The position numbers were made by a program, and so were the translations under genes. A DNA stretch of 20,510 bases from Ignavibacteriaceae bacterium (GTDB taxonomy: Bacteria > Bacteroidota > Ignavibacteria > Ignavibacteriales > Ignavibacteriaceae), in assembly GCA_025449775.1 (NCBI GenBank), contig JANWIS010000010.1, positions 1 through 20,510 of the forward strand. Direction: 5' to 3'. Positions within the stretch are counted from its first letter, which is position 1, and every line of letters starts with the position of its first letter. Below are positions 16,756 to 20,510 of the stretch, in pieces. Under the pieces are notes generated by a model. It did no database searches. It worked only from the letters and a program-made list of their open reading frames with translations, and was not told where the DNA came from.

Positions 16756-17358
16756 GTGCGAGTAATATTTGGCATAGGAAATCCTGGTAGCCGGTATGAA
16801 TTTACCCGGCACAATGCAGGATTTTTATTACTAGATTATTTTGCCAGAAAAAAATCAATAGACTTCAAAGAATCAACTGGAGACTATTTACAAGCTTCAG
16901 GTAAAATCGGTGATAACGATTTTATTCTTATCAAACCAACCACATTTGTAAACAATAGCGGATTAGCAGCAAAGCAGTTGTTTGATAAATTTTTTATTGA
17001 ACCGGAACAATTTTTTGTTATTTGTGATGATTCGAATTTAAAGGTTGGAACTTTTAGAGTACGTTTATCAGGCGGAGATGGTGGACACAACGGTCTGAAT
17101 TCTATAATCTATCATCTAACCACTGAAAAATTTCCAAGATTAAGAATTGGTATTGGTACTGTTCCCGATAATTTATATCTGGCTGAATATGTTTTATCTC
17201 GATTTCCGGGTACAGAGCTAGAAGCAATCCAATCAACTTTTAACATTGTAGCATCGCTCATGGATGAATTTATTGTTGGTGGAAGTAAAAAGATGCTTGA
17301 AGCAAACAGCGTCTTAAATAAATCTGAACAACAGAAGAATTTTGATGAAGATAATTAA
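16756..17358 (+). CDS. pth: Peptidyl-tRNA hydrolase
   Basis: Pth frees tRNA from peptidyl-tRNAs dropped by the ribosome, by cutting the ester bond. The 200 residues fit the bacterial family. By comparison with E. coli Pth (N10, H20, N68, D93, N114), the matching residues here are N9 (GNPG), H19 (RHNAGF), N66 (TFVNNSG), D91 (CDDSNL) and N112 (GGHNGL), so the active site looks complete. The start is GTG at 16756, chosen because IFGIGNPG must sit a few residues from the N-terminus and no ATG is available. No clear Shine-Dalgarno precedes it; the 13-nt gap after rplY suggests coupled translation. The next gene is 247 bp away, so pth is probably the last gene of the prs operon. Confidence 0.95.
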   Translation: MRVIFGIGNPGSRYEFTRHNAGFLLLDYFARKKSIDFKESTGDYLQASGKIGDNDFILIKPTTFVNNSGLAAKQLFDKFFIEPEQFFVICDDSNLKVGTFRVRLSGGDGGHNGLNSIIYHLTTEKFPRLRIGIGTVPDNLYLAEYVLSRFPGTELEAIQSTFNIVASLMDEFIVGGSKKMLEANSVLNKSEQQKNFDEDN

Positions 17359-17386
17359 AAAAGAATATATTTCAGGATTTGAAGAG

Positions 17387-17395
17387 TGTGGATAA
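17387..17395 (-). promoter_or_regulatory. DnaA-box consensus match upstream of rpsF-ssb
   Basis: The minus strand reads TTATCCACA, an exact match to the strong DnaA box. A weaker relative (TCATCCACT on the minus strand, two mismatches) starts 55 bp downstream at 17442-17450, in the same orientation. Both lie upstream of the rpsF promoter. One exact 9-mer in 20 kb of AT-rich DNA can arise by chance; binding is not shown. Confidence 0.35.
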
Positions 17396-17487
17396 AACGT
17401 ATATTTTCTTTGACATGATTAACATTCCGGACTTTTGATTAAGTGGATGAAATTTGAAAACTTTGATTAAATCGAGCATTATTTACT

Positions 17488-17519
17488 CTTGTTATTACAT
17501 AATTAATTAAATAGATTTG
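17488..17519 (+). promoter_or_regulatory. Putative promoter of the rpsF-ssb-rpsR-rplI operon
   Basis: TAGATTTG at 17512-17519 fits the TAnnTTTG -7 box. CTTG at 17488-17491 lies exactly 20 bp upstream as a -33 element, the same spacing as in the prs promoter. A start near 17526 would leave an untranslated leader of about 80 nt before rpsF. Confidence 0.55.
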
Positions 17520-17548
17520 TCACCCCAAGAATAATTTTAAATAACCCT

Positions 17549-17576
17549 GCTTCCCCAATAATACTATTGAGGAGGC
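17549..17576 (+). promoter_or_regulatory. rpsF leader hairpin, candidate ribosomal-protein autoregulatory element
   Basis: Bases 17549-17560 pair with 17565-17576 around an ATAC loop. All 12 positions pair except one C-A mismatch, with one G-T wobble. The 3' arm contains GAGGAGG, a Shine-Dalgarno-like sequence, 13 nt before the true-looking GGGAGG site at 17589-17594. Leaders of rpsF-rpsR operons in many bacteria bind the S6:S18 complex to limit their own translation. This hairpin sits in the right place, but I do not see the CCG feature I associate with that motif, so the identity is inference. Confidence 0.45.
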
Positions 17577-17605
17577 CATTTGTCCATAGGGAGGTATTTT
17601 ACTAA

Positions 17606-18025
17606 ATGAAAAAACGTGTTTACGAAAGTGCTGTACTTTTTAATGCTGCACTTGATGACGAAGCAATAAAAAACGTAATTTCACGAATTAAAGAAACCAT
17701 TACCGTCAATGGTGGTGAAATTTTAGAAACCGAAGACTGGGGTAGGAAAAGACTCGCTTACCAGGTGAAAAGAAGCAAGATTGGATACTACGTGATTATC
17801 AGATTTAATTCTCAGACAGATCTGATTCCAAAACTCGAACGATCTTACCAGCTTGATGAAAACATTCTAAGATATCTTACAATTGCCCTCACAAAAGATG
17901 CACTTGAACAAATTGAATTCGACAAATCTCAACAATCCAAATTAGCCGAATTAGTGGAAGAAATAATCCCTGTTCCATTACCAGCTGAGGAAGATGAAGA
18001 AGAGACTACCGTTAAAGAGGAATAA
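17606..18025 (+). CDS. rpsF: 30S ribosomal protein S6
   Basis: S6 pairs with S18 on the platform of the small ribosomal subunit. The 139 residues begin MKKRVYESAVLFN and show the expected beta-alpha-beta fold with ETEDWGRKRLAYQVKRSKIGYYVIIRF and LDENILRYLTI, as in bacterial S6 (core of about 95-100 residues). An acidic tail (EEDEEETTVKEE) extends the C-terminus. A GGGAGG ribosome site lies 11 nt before the ATG, a longer spacer than for the other genes here, with a hairpin upstream. It heads rpsF-ssb-rpsR-rplI, a widely conserved order. Confidence 0.97.
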   Translation: MKKRVYESAVLFNAALDDEAIKNVISRIKETITVNGGEILETEDWGRKRLAYQVKRSKIGYYVIIRFNSQTDLIPKLERSYQLDENILRYLTIALTKDALEQIEFDKSQQSKLAELVEEIIPVPLPAEEDEEETTVKEE

Positions 18026-18058
18026 CCACTAATCATTGATATCATGGAGGATTAAACT

Positions 18059-18544
18059 ATGGCAGAACTGAAAATGCCGGAAATTAATTATGTGATTGTA
18101 GCCGGCAACCTGACAAAAGACCCAATCTTCAGGGAAACAACAAATAAGACACCTGTTGTGAATTTTTCTTTGGCTTCTAACAGAAGATTTAAAGACAGTA
18201 CTAACCAATGGCAGGAAGATGTTTGTTATGTTGGAATTGTTGCATGGAATAAGCTGGCAGAAAGCTGCAAAGAAAGATTGAAAAAAGGATCTGCCGTTTT
18301 GGTCGATGGAGAATTGCAAAGTAGAACATGGAAAACAGATGACGGACATAACAGGAGCATAGTTGAGATAAAAGCAAGGAGAATTCAATTTCTTAACAAA
18401 AGAGGAAAATTTGTTGATAGCGAAACTGTTACTCCGGAAGAAGAAGTTTCTGTTGTAAGTGAAGAGGTTGATAACAATTACACCGAAGATTCCTTCGATA
18501 AGTTTTTATCAAATGAAGAATCGGATTTAATAAAGGATAAATAA
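18059..18544 (+). CDS. ssb: Single-stranded DNA-binding protein
   Basis: SSB coats single-stranded DNA in replication, repair and recombination. The 161 residues begin with a full OB-fold (NYVIVAGNLTKDPIFRETTNKTPVVNFSLASNRRF...VCYVGIVAWNKLAESCKERLKKGSAVLVDGELQ) at about 8-115. An acidic tail follows. The tail ends SNEESDLIKDK and lacks the Asp-rich, Pro-Phe tip by which most bacterial SSBs recruit repair and replication partners. No nearby frameshift restores one. A GGAGG at 18046-18050 lies 8 nt before the ATG. Its place between rpsF and rpsR is the classic operon position. Whether the genome encodes a second SSB with the usual tip cannot be seen here. Confidence 0.94.
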   Translation: MAELKMPEINYVIVAGNLTKDPIFRETTNKTPVVNFSLASNRRFKDSTNQWQEDVCYVGIVAWNKLAESCKERLKKGSAVLVDGELQSRTWKTDDGHNRSIVEIKARRIQFLNKRGKFVDSETVTPEEEVSVVSEEVDNNYTEDSFDKFLSNEESDLIKDK

Positions 18545-18547
18545 ATT

Positions 18548-18787
18548 ATGATGACCGCGAAAAAAGAAATAAAGACAAAGAAGGTTTGCCGGTTTACACA
18601 GGCGAAGATCAAATATATCGATTATAAGAATATTAAGCTGATTCAAAAATTTGTATCCGAGCAGGGAAGAATTATCCCTAAAAGAATTACCGGTACAAGT
18701 TCAAAGTATCAAAGACAGCTTGCGATTGCTGTTAAAAGAGCCAGGCATTTAGCCCTTCTTCCTTATGTTTCCGAAAGCATCAGATAG
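18548..18787 (+). CDS. rpsR: 30S ribosomal protein S18
   Basis: S18 binds next to S6 on the small subunit. The 79 residues include KKVCRFTQAKIKYIDYKNIKLIQKFVSEQGRIIPKRITGTSSKYQRQLAIAVKRARHLALLPY, which is diagnostic. Only one cysteine remains (VCRF), so no zinc site is expected. Two ATGs are adjacent; the first (18548) lies 10 nt after AAGGA at 18533-18537 and is preferred, but 18551 would cost only one residue. The gene follows the ssb stop by 3 nt, so the two are probably translationally coupled. Confidence 0.96.
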   Translation: MMTAKKEIKTKKVCRFTQAKIKYIDYKNIKLIQKFVSEQGRIIPKRITGTSSKYQRQLAIAVKRARHLALLPYVSESIR

Positions 18788-18805
18788 AAAAATTCAGGAG
18801 AAATG

Positions 18806-19249
18806 ATGAAAGTAATATTAAGACAAAACTATGAACCGCTTGGTAAGGTAGGCGATATCGTAGAGGTTAAAGACGGTTACGCAACTAATTTCCTGCTGCC
18901 AAGAAAAATTGGCTACATAGCATTGAAAGGAAATATTAGAGCTCTTGAGGATGAGAAGAAAGCCATCGTAAAGAAAGCGCAGCATGAAATACACACAGCA
19001 GAAAACCTCGCAGCTGAACTTGAGAAAGTATCCATAACTATTCCTGTTCAGGTTGGTGAAGAAGATAAAATCTTTGGTGCAGTTACAACTCAGATGATTG
19101 CAGATTCTCTTAAAGAGAAAGGTTATGATATCGATAAAAGAAAAATAGAAATAGATGAAGCAATAAAAACTCTTGGAATTTATGGTGTGAATATAAAGTT
19201 ACATTCAAATGTGACAACTAAAGTTAAAGTCTGGGTGGTAAGAGAATAA
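18806..19249 (+). CDS. rplI: 50S ribosomal protein L9
   Basis: L9 binds 23S rRNA near the base of the L1 stalk. It has the typical N-terminal domain (MKVILRQNYEPLGKVGDIVEVKDGYATNFLLPRKIGYIA), a long connecting helix (about 50-75) and a C-terminal domain (VGEEDKIFGAVTTQMIADSLK...IDEAIKTLGIYGVNIKLH). Two ATGs are adjacent at 18803 and 18806. The AGGAG ribosome site ends at 18800, only 2 nt before the first but 5 nt before the second, and L9 proteins normally begin MKVIL, so I chose 18806. It is the last gene of the operon and is followed by a strong terminator. Confidence 0.95.
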   Translation: MKVILRQNYEPLGKVGDIVEVKDGYATNFLLPRKIGYIALKGNIRALEDEKKAIVKKAQHEIHTAENLAAELEKVSITIPVQVGEEDKIFGAVTTQMIADSLKEKGYDIDKRKIEIDEAIKTLGIYGVNIKLHSNVTTKVKVWVVRE

Positions 19250-19269
19250 AAACTGAGTGATATCAATAA

Positions 19270-19295
19270 AAAAGGGAAGCTCATGCTTCCCTTTT
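19270..19295. terminator. Bidirectional intrinsic terminator between rplI and rpmB
   Basis: GGGAAGC (19274-19280) and GCTTCCC (19285-19291) pair perfectly around a TCAT loop, extended by four A-T pairs. The plus strand continues TTTTATGTTTT and the minus strand continues TTTTTTATT, so the same hairpin can end the rplI transcript and the convergent rpmB transcript. Confidence 0.88.
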
Positions 19296-19329
19296 ATGTT
19301 TTAAAACTTTAATAAAACTTTGATAAAAA

Positions 19330-19569
19330 TTATCGGACTTTAATTTGCTTATCCCTTATCAACTTTGCTATTTCACTAGTTCCACTCTTACTAATATTTT
19401 TTATTGCTTTAGCTGAAAGTTTAACTGTAACCTCTCGGTTTAATTCCTGAATCCATATTCTTTTCTTCTGTAAATTGGGAAGAAACCTTCTTTTGGTTTT
19501 GTTGTGCGCATGAGAAATACTGCTTCCATATAGTGGTCCGATACCTGTTACCTGACATTTTCTGGCCAT
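19330..19569 (-). CDS. rpmB: 50S ribosomal protein L28
   Basis: This 79-residue protein starts MARKCQVTGIGPLYGSSISHAHNKTKRRFLPNLQKKRIWI, the diagnostic L28 sequence. It is a large-subunit protein near the tRNA exit region. It has a single cysteine, so it is the zinc-free form of L28, whereas zinc-binding forms carry CxxC pairs. An AAAGGAG site on the minus strand (19577-19583) lies 7 nt before the ATG. It stands alone, without the frequent partner rpmG (L33), and converges with rplI on a shared terminator. Confidence 0.95.
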   Translation of the reverse strand: MARKCQVTGIGPLYGSSISHAHNKTKRRFLPNLQKKRIWIQELNREVTVKLSAKAIKNISKSGTSEIAKLIRDKQIKVR

Positions 19570-19784
19570 ATCAAACTCCTTTAATAACTAAGACTCTGAA
19601 AAATTTGAGAGGTAAATATAATTATTTTTTTCATAACCAAAACCATTTTTTCATCTGTTTTTAGTGCACTTTTTTATCTAACTCAATAATCATATTTCGG
19701 TTGTAAAGATGATTCAATCTGTTATTTTCGTGAAGTATATTGCATCGTGTGGATCCTAAAACATAAAAGTTTTTGAAGGTGTTT

Positions 19785-20396
19785 ATGGAATATTATGAAC
19801 TACATCCGGTTAATCCCGAGTTAAGATTTATAAATAAAGCTGTTAAAATTTTGAAAGAAGGAGGTGTGATTATTTATCCGACTGATACTGTTTATGGAAT
19901 TGGCTGCGATATTTTTAATAAGCAAGCATTGGATCGTGTAAAAGAAATAAAAAGTAACCCCGATATAAAGCTGCTAAGTTTCATCTGTTCGGATTTAAAA
20001 GATATTTCCAGATATGCAAAAGTTTCTGATTATGCATATAAAACCATGAAAAAATTATTACCGGGACCATACACTTTTATTTTGCCCGCCGCCAAACAGG
20101 TTCCTAAAAAACTATGGGGGAAACGAAAAACTGTTGGAATCAGAATTCCCGATCATTCTGTTGCACTAAAAATTGTTGAAGGATTGGGCAACCCGATTGT
20201 AAGCACAAGCACAACCACACGAAGAGGAGAATTGATTATAAATCCTCTGGAAATAAAATCAGTTTTTAATTCTCTAGTTGATCTAATGCTTGCTTCAGGG
20301 AATCTTGGTGGAAGACCTTCCAGTGTAATTGATTTGAGTGGTGAAGAACCGGTTATTGTAAGGGAAGGCGCTGGCGATACAAGTATTTTCGTTTAA
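19785..20396 (+). CDS. Sua5/YciO/YrdC family protein, YciO-like (annotated L-threonylcarbamoyladenylate synthase)
   Basis: Family members make threonylcarbamoyl-AMP from threonine, bicarbonate and ATP for the t6A37 modification of tRNA. The 203 residues form a single YrdC domain: GGVIIYPTDTVYGIGCDI near 30-47, LPGPYTFILP, GIRIPDH, STSTT and SSVIDL...VREGAGD. The opening EYYELHPVNPELRFINKAV and the length match E. coli YciO rather than TsaC or two-domain Sua5. The KxR substrate motif of true synthases aligns with KSN here, so full synthase activity is uncertain; YciO proteins are often considered weak or specialised. The ATG at 19785 is chosen because AAGG at 19776-19779 sits 5 nt upstream; an in-frame TTG at 19773 would overlap that site. 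The stop codon directly abuts that of the opposite-strand gene. Confidence 0.88.
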   Translation: MEYYELHPVNPELRFINKAVKILKEGGVIIYPTDTVYGIGCDIFNKQALDRVKEIKSNPDIKLLSFICSDLKDISRYAKVSDYAYKTMKKLLPGPYTFILPAAKQVPKKLWGKRKTVGIRIPDHSVALKIVEGLGNPIVSTSTTTRRGELIINPLEIKSVFNSLVDLMLASGNLGGRPSSVIDLSGEEPVIVREGAGDTSIFV

Positions 20397-20510
20397 CTAT
20401 TTATCCTTGCGAAAAATGTGTGTTGATGATGCTTGAGCTAATGGAGTTAAGATAATCTGATTTATGTTAACATGTTCTGACCTGGTTACACAAAACAATA
20501 CGGCTTCTGC
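20397..20510 (-). CDS. Short-chain dehydrogenase/reductase, C-terminal fragment (cut by window end)
   Basis: The minus strand is open from the window edge to TAG at 20397-20399 and encodes the last 37 residues of a protein. The fragment AEAVLFCVTRSEHVNINQII (first 20 residues), followed by LTPLAQASS, resembles the C-terminus of classical SDR enzymes such as YdfG-type NADP-dependent 3-hydroxy-acid/serine dehydrogenases. These typically read VAxAVxFAxxxPxHVNINEIxxxPTxQ. The catalytic Tyr-Lys and Rossmann parts lie outside the window, so substrate cannot be judged. The gene is convergent with the YciO-like gene, with no bases between their stop codons. Confidence 0.75.
   Translation of the reverse strand, partial: AEAVLFCVTRSEHVNINQIILTPLAQASSTHIFRKDK

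Larger units (their letters stand above)
17359..17605 (+). other. Intergenic regulatory region between pth and rpsF
   Basis: These 247 bp contain no credible gene; the longest in-frame stretches are under 20 codons. In order the region holds a consensus DnaA box (17387-17395), a second weaker box (17442-17450), and two direct copies of TTTGATTAA (17434-17442 and 17462-17470). Then come the rpsF promoter (17488-17519), a leader hairpin (17549-17576) and the GGGAGG ribosome site (17589-17594). No U-tailed hairpin follows pth, so I cannot place the terminator of the prs operon. Confidence 0.6.

Noticed and set aside
19303..19324. Two imperfect tandem 11-mers (AAAACTTTAAT, AAAACTTTGAT) after the terminator
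   Set aside because: Short AT-rich similarity with no neighbouring structure; likely chance.
19613..19641. TTTG and TATATTTA on the minus strand as an rpmB promoter
   Set aside because: The -7 box ends in A rather than G and the spacing is 17 bp, not the 20 bp seen at the prs and rpsF promoters.
19748..19756. TGTGGATCC as another DnaA box
   Set aside because: Two mismatches to consensus at the important AT end, and isolated.
19773..20396. TTG start giving four extra residues to the YciO-like protein
   Set aside because: The GAAGGTG ribosome-site-like sequence would be inside the coding region; ATG at 19785 has suitable spacing.

Overview
The window is AT-rich bacterial chromosome, very probably from the Ignavibacteria/Chlorobi side of the FCB (Bacteroidota-like) superphylum. 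Three things point there. The first gene ends in a type IX secretion (Por) sorting domain of the QNYPNPFNP kind. Three upstream regions carry the Bacteroidota-type -7 box TAnnTTTG, and in two of them an nTTG -33 element lies exactly 20 bp upstream. Clear Shine-Dalgarno sites (GGAGG, AGGAG, AAAGGAG) precede several genes, which fits Ignavibacteria better than typical Bacteroides. No tRNA, rRNA, CRISPR array, insertion sequence or phage gene was seen.

Layout. (1) 1-2475: the 3' part of a large secreted protein with a T9SS sorting signal; its start lies outside the window. (2) 2581-13860: a tightly packed five-gene plus-strand operon, rfaE1 - rfaE2 - tamB - rnr - composite outer-membrane protein. 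Three of its four junctions overlap by 1-4 nt. It combines ADP-heptose synthesis for LPS core, the TamB translocation/assembly protein, RNase R, and a protein that joins a gluzincin-like metallopeptidase, a PD40/TolB-like beta-propeller and an Omp85-like barrel. (3) 13914-14183, minus strand: an FmdB-type zinc ribbon. (4) 14287-14991: a lipoprotein with an extra C-terminal membrane helix. (5) 15100-17358: prs - rplY - pth, a common housekeeping cluster. (6) 17359-17605: a regulatory region with a DnaA-box match, a good promoter and a 12-pair leader hairpin. (7) 17606-19249: rpsF - ssb - rpsR - rplI. (8) A bidirectional terminator, then rpmB on the minus strand. (9) 19785-20396: a YciO/Sua5-family gene whose stop codon abuts the stop of a minus-strand short-chain dehydrogenase cut by the window end.

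Most of the window is conserved core genome. The best candidate for something under-described is the 1068-residue composite protein at 10654-13860. Its barrel keeps an LRGY motif matching the Omp85 loop-6 signature, but it has a protease and propeller where POTRA domains would normally be, and it shares an operon with tamB. It could be a substitute partner for TamB; that is inference. Second-tier observations are the ssb product lacking the usual acidic-PF tip, the rpsF leader hairpin, the shared promoter motif and the DnaA box upstream of the rpsF-ssb operon.
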